The translations under genes were made by a program, and so were the position numbers. Of a stretch of DNA of 64,000 nucleotides, positions 47,858-55,627 are shown piece after piece. Under the pieces are notes generated by a model. That model was given only the letters and a program-made list of their open reading frames with translations. It ran no database searches and was not told where the DNA came from. This DNA is from Clostridium sulfidigenes (GTDB lineage: Bacteria; Bacillota; Clostridia; Clostridiales; Clostridiaceae). Position 1 is the stretch's first letter. Each line of letters starts with the position of its first letter. Location: NCBI RefSeq assembly GCF_000732635.1, contig NZ_JPMD01000014.1, positions 1 to 64,000 of the forward strand, in the 5' to 3' direction.

Positions 47858-49936
47858 CTAATTATCAGTTAATTTTTCATTACATTTTTCTTTTATAAGA
47901 AAAGCTTCATCATAATGATCGTCAATAACTATAGCTTCTTCTGCACACTTTAATGCTTCTTTAAACTTTCCATCTTTAAAATATATTTTAGCTTTAAGCA
48001 AGTAGTATCTTTCATCATCAGACATCTCTATAGCATTATTAATAAAGGTTAAGGCTTTATCATATTGAAAATCAACTATAGCATAAAAATAATAAGCTAT
48101 TATATAGTAAATTTTATCTTGCCTTGTATATAAATTAAATATACCCATTAAGAAACTAAGAATTTCCTTTCTTGAAAGAAAAGTTTTTCTTACGGTACCT
48201 CTATTCATATCTTTATAGGACATCTTAAATAAATAATCCACTGCTTCTGTGTACTTATATCTTCTAATATAAATACACACCTTATTTAAATTCATATATA
48301 AATCATTAGGTGCTAGGGTAAGTGCTTGTTCAATATATCCCATGGATTTCTCATATTCCCCAATCTCAAAATGGGTTCTTGCTAAAAGGTTAAAGTATTT
48401 ACCATTGTCACTTTTCAAACTAATAGCCTTATTAAGATTGTATATAACCTCTGAATAAGAAAAACAATCTAAATTATGAACTCCAACTAAATCCTTTAAG
48501 GATGTCTTAGAGCTATTTAAAAGTCTCAATACTAATACAATTGCCCTTCCTTTTCTATAATACCCATGGGGACCATCACTTTTCACCTCAATGAGCCTAT
48601 CATATATATTTATAGCTTTATTATAATTTTGTATCACTTTGTATACTGATTGGTTTTTTACAATAACTTCATACTCCTCACCTAGTTCCAAAGATAACAC
48701 TTCTATATAATCATACCAAAAATCATTATCTAGTTCTAAATTAATAGCCCTCTTGCAGTTGTGTATTATTCTGTCACATCTATCATCTAAAGTTAAATAT
48801 TCATCTTCCTTTATCCTATGAATTTCATCTCTAAGGAGATCTGACATACTTTTTTTATACTCATTATAATTTCCCTTATATATATCTTCAGCTTCATACA
48901 TTTTTTTAATTATACACTCATAGCTTTGAACTTTTATATTATAAGGTGATTTCTTATCACTAGTTATGCTACTTAATACCTCTAATGCCTCATCATATCT
49001 TTTTAGTTTCATAAAAATAAAACCTTTATGATACAAGTAGTCATAGTAATCTCTATTTTTAATGCCTATAACTTCATTTAAAACTTTTAAAATTATATCT
49101 ACATCCTTAGTAAGTGAAGTTCTTTCCATAACAGCATCAATAAAGTCCCTCACCTTATTGTCTATATAGATTTTATTAATATACTCCCTATCCTCATACT
49201 CTGAATTATTTTCTATTTGATATAGAATTTTATAAATATTAATCATCTCTAAAAAGTAATCATTATCAATTAAAATATATTTTCCTTCTTCAACTAACTC
49301 TAGATATTTTACACTTACATATTCAGAACTACTATGATAGTGATCGTTTTCTTCTTCCTTAAGAATAACTTGAAGAAGTTTCATATAGTTTTCATAAAGA
49401 TTATAATAATCTCTTAAATTTATAAATTTCTTTATGTTATCTAAATATTGATTTTTTAAAATTCCACCTAGTCTAGCTAAGTTTTCACCAAATATCTCTA
49501 CATCTCCATAACTACTATAACTAGAGAGAGCATAATTAAGTCCTTCATAATAGGCTTCAAAAGCTTCTTCAAACCTGTCTAATCTTTCTAAAGTTTTTCC
49601 TTTATGATTATAAATATATTCATCTACTGTTATTCCAAAGGATAAATTTATATAATAAAGTGCTTTTTCATAATCTTCTTCCTCATAATAGGCAAAGGAT
49701 AAAAGGTCATATACTTCATCAGTTTTATTAAAGGTCATAGCCTTTTCTAAAGCATGAAAAGCATCCTTCATTCTATCCAGCTTAAGGAGCATCTTTCCCT
49801 TTAATATGTAATAATCATATCCTTTATCATGATCTATCACACTATCTAATTTTAACAGTATCTTTTCAGCTTCTACCTTGGTTATATTATTATAATTGTC
49901 ATACTTTTCTTCTATGTTAAATTTGTTGTAATCCAT
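47858..49936 (-). CDS. Large tetratricopeptide-repeat protein
   Basis: A 692-residue helical protein. At least eight TPR-like units are visible, such as MLLKLDRMKDAFHALEKAMT, YYEEEDYEKALYYINLSFG and FKDGKFKEALKCAEEAIVID, with A/G-Y-A-P type spacing of 34 residues. It has no signal peptide, enzyme domain or DNA-binding segment. TPR arrays are protein-binding scaffolds; the partner is unknown. The ATG follows AGGAGGAAAT. Confidence 0.8.
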   Translation of the reverse strand: MDYNKFNIEEKYDNYNNITKVEAEKILLKLDSVIDHDKGYDYYILKGKMLLKLDRMKDAFHALEKAMTFNKTDEVYDLLSFAYYEEEDYEKALYYINLSFGITVDEYIYNHKGKTLERLDRFEEAFEAYYEGLNYALSSYSSYGDVEIFGENLARLGGILKNQYLDNIKKFINLRDYYNLYENYMKLLQVILKEEENDHYHSSSEYVSVKYLELVEEGKYILIDNDYFLEMINIYKILYQIENNSEYEDREYINKIYIDNKVRDFIDAVMERTSLTKDVDIILKVLNEVIGIKNRDYYDYLYHKGFIFMKLKRYDEALEVLSSITSDKKSPYNIKVQSYECIIKKMYEAEDIYKGNYNEYKKSMSDLLRDEIHRIKEDEYLTLDDRCDRIIHNCKRAINLELDNDFWYDYIEVLSLELGEEYEVIVKNQSVYKVIQNYNKAINIYDRLIEVKSDGPHGYYRKGRAIVLVLRLLNSSKTSLKDLVGVHNLDCFSYSEVIYNLNKAISLKSDNGKYFNLLARTHFEIGEYEKSMGYIEQALTLAPNDLYMNLNKVCIYIRRYKYTEAVDYLFKMSYKDMNRGTVRKTFLSRKEILSFLMGIFNLYTRQDKIYYIIAYYFYAIVDFQYDKALTFINNAIEMSDDERYYLLKAKIYFKDGKFKEALKCAEEAIVIDDHYDEAFLIKEKCNEKLTDN

Positions 49937-50133
49937 ATTTCCTCCTAAACATAAGATAAGCCCTACGCATCCATATTCAATTTTACCATATATGGGTATA
50001 AATCTAAATTAATAAATGATTAACTTTCATATATTGTCATATTATTTATATTTCATATGGATTATAATTACTATATATTTCTTTAAAATATGGTAATATA
50101 TAATTAAAAACAAAATTTAGGAGGCAATTGAAA

Positions 50134-50700
50134 ATGCAGAATATTAATAGTGAAAATTACAAAACTGCTATATTTGCTGGTGGCTGCTTTTGGTGCATGG
50201 TATCCCCTTTTGATGTATTAGATGGAATTATAAGTGTTACTTCTGGGTATACTGGAGGTGAACTTAAAAGCCCTACCTATAAAGATGTAAAATCTCAAGG
50301 TACAGGTCATTATGAAGCTATTAAAATTATATATGATTCTACTATCATCTCCTATGAAAAGCTCCTAGATGCCTTTTGGAGACAGATAGATCCAACGGAT
50401 GATGAAGGTCAATTTCAAGATAGAGGCTCTTCCTACATTGCTGCTATCTTCTACATGGATGAGAATCAAAGAATAATTGCCGAAAAATCTAAAAAAGCTC
50501 TAAACCATTCAGGTAGATTCCCTAAAGAAGTAGTTACTAGGATTCTTCCAGCATCAAACTTCTATGAAGCAGAAGAATATCATCAAGAATTTTATAAAAC
50601 CCATCCAACAGAATATAAAAAGGATAGAAGTATATCTGGAAGAGATGAGTTTATAGCAAAATATTGGGGTGATGATTATTATAAAATATATGAAGACTAA
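50134..50700 (+). CDS. msrA: Peptide methionine sulfoxide reductase A
   Basis: About 188 residues. The catalytic motif is AGGCFWCMVSPF with the nucleophile Cys of GCFW; GYTGGE and the YHQEFYKTHPTEY region are family marks. It repairs S-sulfoxides of methionine, a protection against oxidation. The ATG at 50134 has GGAGG nine bases upstream; the frame also starts at TTG 50128, which is too close to that site. Repeat copy 3 begins directly after its stop. Confidence 0.95.
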   Translation: MQNINSENYKTAIFAGGCFWCMVSPFDVLDGIISVTSGYTGGELKSPTYKDVKSQGTGHYEAIKIIYDSTIISYEKLLDAFWRQIDPTDDEGQFQDRGSSYIAAIFYMDENQRIIAEKSKKALNHSGRFPKEVVTRILPASNFYEAEEYHQEFYKTHPTEYKKDRSISGRDEFIAKYWGDDYYKIYED

Positions 50701-50701
50701 A

Positions 50702-50813
50702 CAGAGTTCTTAGCTTCTATGAAGCTTTAGAAATCGTTATCCAGGAACGTAACAGCTCTTACACTCACAATTTAAATAAGATGGGAGTATTAGAGCTGGT
50801 AGTCATCGGATAA
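50702..50813 (-). repeat. Dispersed structured repeat, copy 3
   Basis: Read on the minus strand, TTATCC (from 50813) pairs with GGATAA near 50737-50742. CAGCTCT/AGAGCTG is perfect and ACTCCCA/TGTGAGT has one mismatch. The second stem GATTTCT...AGAACTC, with AGCTTC/GAAGCT inside, closes at 50702. It is opposite in orientation to the flanking msrA and hydrogenase-like genes. Confidence 0.85.
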
Positions 50814-50839
50814 AATATTTTAAGATTGGATGTGCTGTT

Positions 50840-52186
50840 ATGAAAAAACAACATAGTGAATTATTTAAAACCCTTATCAATGCCTACTATAATGATAAAT
50901 TAGAGAATGTTATTGAAGAATTATTAAAGGATAACACAGTTGATAAAGAAGTCTTAGCTGCAGAAATTTCTTCTCTCTGTGGAGTGAATTTGTCCTTTAG
51001 TAATAATTACATAGAAGATTTAAAAAAAGCCATAAATAATTATGAATCAGATCATAAAATTGTTAATAAAATTAAACTATGTAAAATGGAGTGTAAGGTA
51101 GATTGTGATGGAAAGACAAAATGTCAAGAAAGCTGCCCCTTTGATGCCATTTTATATGATGAAAAAACTAAGTGTACTTATATAGATAATGATAAATGTA
51201 CCGATTGTGGATTCTGTGTAGAAGGATGTCCAACTGGAAGCATTCTAGATACTGTTGAATTTATGCCTCTTGCTAAACTTTTAAAGGAAAACACTCCTGT
51301 AGTAGCTGCAGTAGCCCCTGCTATAATGGGTCAATTTGGAGATAGTACCATTGAACAACTTAGAACTGCTTTTAAATCTCTTGGATTTACTGATATGGTG
51401 GAAGTAGCATTCTTTGCAGATATGCTTACCCTTAAAGAAACCATTGAATTTGATGCTCACGTTAAAACTAAATCAGATTTTATGATTACATCTTGCTGCT
51501 GTCCTATGTGGGTTGGCATGATAAAAAAAGTATATAAGGATTTATTGCCACATACATCTCCTACTGTATCTCCAATGATTGCAGCTGGTAGGGTGTTAAA
51601 AAAATTAAACCCAGATGTAAAGGTAGTATTTATAGGACCATGTGTAGCAAAAAAGGCAGAAGTTAAATCTCCTGACTTGATTGGTGACATTGATTTTGTT
51701 CTTACTTTTGCAGAATTACAAGAAATTTTTGAAGCCTTTAATGTAGTTCCAGAAACCCTTGAAGGCACAACCTCCATGGAATATGCCTCACGAGGTGGAA
51801 GGCTTTATGCACGTACCGGTGGAGTTTCAATTGCCATTGAAGATTGCATAGAAAGAATGTTCCCTGAAAAATATAAACTTGTAACTCCTATTCAAGGTAA
51901 CGGAATAAAAGAATGTAAGGAAATATTACAAGACCTTCAAAAAGGTATTATAAAAGGAAACTTCATTGAAGGGATGGGATGTGTAGGTGGATGCGTTGGT
52001 GGGCCAAAAGCTATTGTCCCTAAAGATAATTCTAAAATAGCCGTAGATACCTTTGCAGATAACTCTAAATATAAAGTTGCCTACGATAGCCCAGTAATGA
52101 ATGGAATCTTAGATGCCATTGGCATATTCACCATAGAAGATTACAAAGATGAAAACAAAACTGAAATATTTCATAGAGACTTTTAA
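50840..52186 (+). CDS. [FeFe]-hydrogenase-like protein with two ferredoxin clusters
   Basis: A 448-residue protein with an N-terminal helical part (1-75), a two-cluster ferredoxin-like segment (C81-C130, including C120, C123, C126, C130) and an H-cluster-type domain. The three H-cluster motifs are recognisable but altered: TSCCCPMW (C219-C221), GPCVAKKAE (C268) and GMGCVGGCVGGP (C381, C385). Canonical enzymes have TSCCPxW, MPCxxKxxE and a GGGQP end. The cysteines that ligate the cluster are kept, while second-sphere residues differ, as in group B or other non-standard hydrogenases. It may take up or sense H2. The maturases HydE/F/G are not in the window. Confidence 0.78.
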   Translation: MKKQHSELFKTLINAYYNDKLENVIEELLKDNTVDKEVLAAEISSLCGVNLSFSNNYIEDLKKAINNYESDHKIVNKIKLCKMECKVDCDGKTKCQESCPFDAILYDEKTKCTYIDNDKCTDCGFCVEGCPTGSILDTVEFMPLAKLLKENTPVVAAVAPAIMGQFGDSTIEQLRTAFKSLGFTDMVEVAFFADMLTLKETIEFDAHVKTKSDFMITSCCCPMWVGMIKKVYKDLLPHTSPTVSPMIAAGRVLKKLNPDVKVVFIGPCVAKKAEVKSPDLIGDIDFVLTFAELQEIFEAFNVVPETLEGTTSMEYASRGGRLYARTGGVSIAIEDCIERMFPEKYKLVTPIQGNGIKECKEILQDLQKGIIKGNFIEGMGCVGGCVGGPKAIVPKDNSKIAVDTFADNSKYKVAYDSPVMNGILDAIGIFTIEDYKDENKTEIFHRDF

Positions 52187-52235
52187 AAACACTATCTCTA
52201 TGAAACTTCCTACTAGATTAATTTATCTCTCACAA

Positions 52236-52279
52236 AAATTGAGCATGCACTTTAATATAAGTGGATGCTCAATTTTTTT
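52236..52279. terminator. Terminator between hydrogenase-like gene and regulator (GAGCATG type)
   Basis: Arms TTGAGCATGCACTT and AAGTGGATGCTCAA (one mismatch) have T-runs on both strands and serve two convergent genes. Confidence 0.85.
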
Positions 52280-52640
52280 ATTTATATAATTCCTTCATTT
52301 TTTCAAAGGCTTCATTACTTAGAATGTGTTCTATGCGGCAGGCATCTCCATCAGCTACTTCTTTAGATACTTTTAAAGTGTCCATGAGATATTTAGTGAT
52401 GAGAGTATGTCTTTCATATATTTCACTGGCCTTTTTCATGCCTTTTTCTGTGAGAGTTATCTCCCCTCCTTGTTCCATGGTTATAAACTCAGCTTTTTTC
52501 AGTATGCCCATGGCTCTGCTAATGCTAGCCTTTGTATAACCTAATTCATTTGCTATATCTATAGAACGTACAGAGCCCTTTTTTCTCTGAAGCAATAAAA
52601 TAGTTTCTAAATAATTTTCTCCGGATTCATGTATTTTCAT
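52278..52640 (-). CDS. DtxR/MntR-family metal-dependent repressor
   Basis: A 120-residue regulator. The winged helix-turn-helix (ENYLETILLLQRKKGSVRSI and IANELGYTKASISRAMG) is typical of the family, followed by a metal-binding dimer domain with ERHTLITKYLM and ACRIEHILSN. The SH3-like third domain of full-length DtxR is absent, as in MntR-type proteins. Metal (Fe or Mn) is not decided by eye. It diverges from feoA-feoA-feoB and has a palindrome directly upstream, so it may control both. Confidence 0.9.
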   Translation of the reverse strand: MKIHESGENYLETILLLQRKKGSVRSIDIANELGYTKASISRAMGILKKAEFITMEQGGEITLTEKGMKKASEIYERHTLITKYLMDTLKVSKEVADGDACRIEHILSNEAFEKMKELYK

Positions 52641-52662
52641 AATAATCTCCTGTATAGTTTCT

Positions 52663-52688
52663 TTTAACCTATTTTATCATAGGTTAAA
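52663..52688 (-). promoter_or_regulatory. Palindrome upstream of the DtxR-type regulator
   Basis: TTTAACCTA (52663-52671) and TAGGTTAAA (52680-52688) form perfect 9-bp arms with an 8-bp spacer, 23 bp upstream of the regulator ATG. The TAGGTTA half resembles DtxR-family operators. Candidate autoregulatory site. Confidence 0.5.
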
Positions 52689-52743
52689 TTTTCATTCAAC
52701 TTTCCAAAATTATTCTTTACTTATTTAAAATAACCCAATATAT

Positions 52744-52762
52744 GAAAATTATTCTCATTTTC
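52744..52762 (+). promoter_or_regulatory. Fur-box-like site before the feo genes
   Basis: GAAAATTATTCTCATTTTC matches the 19-bp Fur consensus GATAATGATTATCATTATC at 15 positions by hand count, with GAAAA/TTTTC arms. It ends just before the -35 box of the feo promoter. Confidence 0.65.
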
Positions 52763-52764
52763 AG

Positions 52765-52793
52765 TTGACATCATAAATCATTTATAGTAAACT
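52765..52793 (+). promoter_or_regulatory. Sigma-A promoter of the feo operon
   Basis: A perfect TTGACA (52765-52770) and TAAACT (52788-52793) are separated by 17 bp. It lies 77 bp upstream of the first feoA ATG. Confidence 0.65.
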
Positions 52794-52800
52794 CAAAATA

Positions 52801-52822
52801 TAGGTTAGTTAAAGCTAACTTA
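52801..52822 (+). promoter_or_regulatory. DtxR-type operator candidate at the feo transcription start
   Basis: TAGGTTAG-TTAAA-GCTAACTTA contains GTTAG/CTAAC arms around 6 bp. It coincides with the expected start site of the feo promoter. GCTAACT also pairs with AGTTAGC about 15 nt downstream. Confidence 0.5.
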
Positions 52823-52869
52823 CGTTTTCAATATTAGTTAGCTTGTGCATACTTAAAGGAGGGATTTAT

Positions 52870-53079
52870 ATGCCACTTACTATGGCCAAATCTGGAGAAA
52901 AAGTTTTTATAAAGAAAATTAATGGTAAAGAAGAAACGGTGAGATTTTTAAAAAGCCTAGGATTTATTGTAGGCGAAAGTATAACTCTTATTTCAGAGTT
53001 AGGTGGAAATATAATTATTAATGTTAAAGATAGCCGTATTGCTATAGATAAATCTATGGCAAATAGGATTATTATATAG
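52870..53079 (+). CDS. feoA: FeoA, first copy
   Basis: A 69-residue SH3-like protein that assists FeoB in ferrous iron uptake. It starts MPLTMAKSGEKVFIKKING and has the typical FLKSLGFIVGESITLIS and GNIIINVKDSRIAIDKSMA pattern. The ATG at 52870 follows AAAGGAGGGATTTAT; the longer upstream frame starts at a TTG and has no site. It is 21 bases before a second, different feoA. Confidence 0.9.
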   Translation: MPLTMAKSGEKVFIKKINGKEETVRFLKSLGFIVGESITLISELGGNIIINVKDSRIAIDKSMANRIII

Positions 53080-53100
53080 GAATTATTTTAGGAGGTAATT

Positions 53101-53322
53101 ATGAATACATTAAAGGATGTAAAGCCAGGACAGACTGTTACAGTACTTAAAATTCAAGGTGAAGGTGCTGTAAAACGTAGGATTATGGACATGGGAGTTA
53201 CTAAAGGCTCTTCTATTCATCTTAGGAAGATAGCTCCCTTAGGAGATCCTATTGAGATAACTATTCGAGGATATGAACTTTCTATTAGAAAATCTGATGC
53301 TGAAAAAATATTAGTTGAATAG
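53101..53322 (+). CDS. feoA: FeoA, second copy
   Basis: A 73-residue FeoA with LKDVKPGQTVTVLKIQGEGA, RRIMDMGVTKGSSIHLRK and PIEITIRGYELSIRKSDAEK. It differs from the first copy, so the two are not a recent duplication. Two FeoA copies before FeoB are common in clostridia. RBS TTAGGAGGTAATT. Confidence 0.92.
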   Translation: MNTLKDVKPGQTVTVLKIQGEGAVKRRIMDMGVTKGSSIHLRKIAPLGDPIEITIRGYELSIRKSDAEKILVE

Positions 53323-53342
53323 TTTTTAAATCTAAAATTTCC

Positions 53343-53360
53343 ACAGAGTTAAATCTCTGT
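53343..53360 (+). terminator. Small hairpin between feoA and feoB
   Basis: ACAGAG (53343-53348) and CTCTGT (53355-53360) with T-rich DNA after. It may be a weak attenuator or RNA-processing site. Confidence 0.35.
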
Positions 53361-53370
53361 ATATTTTTCA

Positions 53371-53393
53371 TTAGCAAGTTAGCATTGGCTAAC
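53371..53393 (+). promoter_or_regulatory. DtxR-type operator candidate before feoB
   Basis: GTTAGC (53378-53383) and GCTAAC (53388-53393) with a 4-bp spacer, preceded by TTAGCAA. It ends a few bases before the feoB ribosome-binding site, AGGGGGG. Shares half-sites with the site at 52801. Confidence 0.5.
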
Positions 53394-53410
53394 ATTTAGG
53401 GGGGATTAAA

Positions 53411-55435
53411 ATGGGTATAAAAATAGCTCTTGCTGGAAACCCAAACTGTGGTAAGACCACAATTTTCAATGAACTTACAGGGAGTTCCCAATATGTAGGA
53501 AACTGGCCTGGAGTAACTGTAGAAAAGAAAGAAGGAAAATTAAAAGGACATAAGGATGTAACTATCGTTGATTTACCAGGGATTTATTCATTATCACCTT
53601 ATACCTTAGAAGAAGTTGTTACTCGTAACTTCTTAATTGAGGAAAGACCAGATGTGATTATTAATATAGTTGATGGATCAAATATTGAAAGAAATCTTTA
53701 TTTAACAACTCAACTCGTAGAACTTGGAATTCCTGTAGTTATAGCCTTAAATATGATGGACGTAGTAAATAAAAATGGAGACATAATAAACACTTCAAAG
53801 CTTTCTAAGTCACTTGGATGTGAAGTATTAGAAACCTCTGCCCTTAAGGGAAAAGGTCTAAAGGAATTATCTGATAAGGCTGTAGAAATTGGTAAAAGTA
53901 CTCCAAAGGTTACCTTATTAAATACCTTTAGTAAGGATACAGAAGAAGTTATAAGTAACATAGAAAAACTATTAAAAGGAAATTCTTTAATAAAAAATCC
54001 ACGTTGGTTTTATATTAAACTCTTTGAAAGAGATGAAAAAGTTCTAGAATATTTAAAACTAGATAACAATACAAAAGATAAATTAGATAATTTAATTAAT
54101 AACTATGAGGAATCTCTTGATGACGATGCAGAAAGTATTATTACTACTGAACGTTATGACTACATAGGTAAAATAATTACCTCCTGTGTTAAGAAGAAAA
54201 ATAATTCTAATTTATCTACTTCAGATAAAATAGATAAAGTTGTGACTAACAGATGGCTTGCCCTTCCAATTTTTGCACTAGTAATGCTAGGTATATATTA
54301 TATTGCTGTTACTACCATTGGAACCATAGCCACTGATTGGGTTAATGACACCCTTTTTGCTGAGCTCATTCAAGGAAATGTTTCTGATTGGTTAATGAAT
54401 ATGCAGGTAGCTGACTGGTTACATGGACTAATTGTAGATGGTATTATCGGTGGTGTTGGTGCCGTTCTTGGATTTGTACCACAAATAATGGTTTTATTCT
54501 TCTTAATATCTTTACTAGAAGACTGTGGTTATATGGCTCGTGTAGCCTTTATCATGGACAGAATCTTCCGTAGATTTGGTCTATCTGGAAAATCTTTCAT
54601 ACCTATGTTAATAGGTTCTGGTTGTAGTGTTCCTGCTGTTATGGCAAGTAGAACCATTGAAAATGATAGAGATAGAAAAATGACTATAATGCTTACTCCG
54701 TTTATTCCATGTAGTGCTAAACTACCAGTATTTGCACTACTAGCTGGTGCCTTCTTCCCTAGTCAACCTTGGGCAGCACCATCAATGTACTTCTTAGGTA
54801 TAGCCATGGTTATACTTTCAGGAATAATCCTTAAGAAAACTAAGCTATTTAAAGGTGATCCAGCTCCTTTTGTTATGGAACTGCCACAATACAGAATACC
54901 TAGCTTAAAAGGACTTCTTATCCACATGTGGGACAGAGGAAAAGCCTTTATCATAAAAGCTGGTACTATTATATTTGTAGCTTCAGGTCTTATCTGGTTT
55001 TTACAATCCTTTAGCTGGTCTTTACAAATGGTAGACGCACAAGATAGTATATTAGCTTCCATTGGAAATGTAATAGCTCCGATATTTGCACCTCTAGGCT
55101 TTGGTAACTGGCAATCTGCCGTTGCTACTGTAACAGGATTCTTAGCTAAAGAAAATGTAGTTGCTACCTTTGGTGTCCTATTCGGACTTGGTGCTGAACT
55201 AACAGAAAGTGACCCTAACCTAGTTTCAACTATGGGACAACTATTTAATGTAGTTAGTGCTTACTCTTTCATGGCATTCACCCTACTAGCTGCTCCATGC
55301 TTTGCGGCTATAGGCGCTATTAAACGTGAAATGGGTTCTTGGGAATGGACATTTATCGCTATAGGATATCAAACAGGTTTAGCCTATGTGGTTTCCTTAA
55401 TTATATATCAAGTTGGACGCTTAATCTTTTTATAA
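53411..55435 (+). CDS. feoB: Ferrous iron transporter FeoB
   Basis: A 674-residue inner-membrane Fe(II) transporter. The N-terminal G domain shows LAGNPNCGKTTIFN (G9-T17), VTVEKKEG, VDLPGIYSL and ALNMMDVV. A helical insert (about 170-265) precedes the membrane part with the two FeoB gates (SGCSVPAVMA and SFIPMLIGSGCS, PCSAKLPVFALLAG) and the end LIIYQVGRLIF. The ATG follows AGGGGGGATTAAA. It is followed by the FeoB-associated membrane protein. Confidence 0.97.
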   Translation: MGIKIALAGNPNCGKTTIFNELTGSSQYVGNWPGVTVEKKEGKLKGHKDVTIVDLPGIYSLSPYTLEEVVTRNFLIEERPDVIINIVDGSNIERNLYLTTQLVELGIPVVIALNMMDVVNKNGDIINTSKLSKSLGCEVLETSALKGKGLKELSDKAVEIGKSTPKVTLLNTFSKDTEEVISNIEKLLKGNSLIKNPRWFYIKLFERDEKVLEYLKLDNNTKDKLDNLINNYEESLDDDAESIITTERYDYIGKIITSCVKKKNNSNLSTSDKIDKVVTNRWLALPIFALVMLGIYYIAVTTIGTIATDWVNDTLFAELIQGNVSDWLMNMQVADWLHGLIVDGIIGGVGAVLGFVPQIMVLFFLISLLEDCGYMARVAFIMDRIFRRFGLSGKSFIPMLIGSGCSVPAVMASRTIENDRDRKMTIMLTPFIPCSAKLPVFALLAGAFFPSQPWAAPSMYFLGIAMVILSGIILKKTKLFKGDPAPFVMELPQYRIPSLKGLLIHMWDRGKAFIIKAGTIIFVASGLIWFLQSFSWSLQMVDAQDSILASIGNVIAPIFAPLGFGNWQSAVATVTGFLAKENVVATFGVLFGLGAELTESDPNLVSTMGQLFNVVSAYSFMAFTLLAAPCFAAIGAIKREMGSWEWTFIAIGYQTGLAYVVSLIIYQVGRLIFL

Positions 55436-55448
55436 AGGAGGTGTTACT

Positions 55449-55589
55449 ATGGCAACATTTTTAATCGGTGCTGTAGTTATAGGTGCTATGATATTAGTAT
55501 CAGTAAAACAATTTAAGAAACAATCTCAAGGTGACGGTTGTGGCTGTGGCTGCTCAGGCTGCTCACAGGCTAATAAGTGTCATAGATAA
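55449..55589 (+). CDS. FeoB-associated cysteine-rich membrane protein
   Basis: A 46-residue protein: MATFLIGAVVIGAMILVSVK is one membrane helix, and the tail has five cysteines closely spaced (CGCGCSGCS) plus one in NKCHR. This is the layout of the small FeoB-associated Cys-rich membrane proteins (FeoB_associated). It may bind iron at the cytoplasmic or outer face. The ATG follows AAGGAGGTGTTACT, 13 bases after feoB. Confidence 0.85.
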   Translation: MATFLIGAVVIGAMILVSVKQFKKQSQGDGCGCGCSGCSQANKCHR

Positions 55590-55592
55590 AAT

Positions 55593-55620
55593 AAAGCTGA
55601 GGAAATTTCCTCAGCTTTTC
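55593..55620. terminator. Terminator of the feo operon and brxC-like gene
   Basis: AAAGCTGAGGAAA and TTTCCTCAGCTTT form perfect arms. It lies between the convergent feo operon and the large ATPase gene. Confidence 0.9.
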
Positions 55621-55627
55621 TTATGGT

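Noticed and set aside
53343-53360. Full transcription terminator between feoA and feoB
   Set aside because: The stem is only six bp and the T-run is broken; feoB lies close behind in the same direction, so a complete stop is unlikely.
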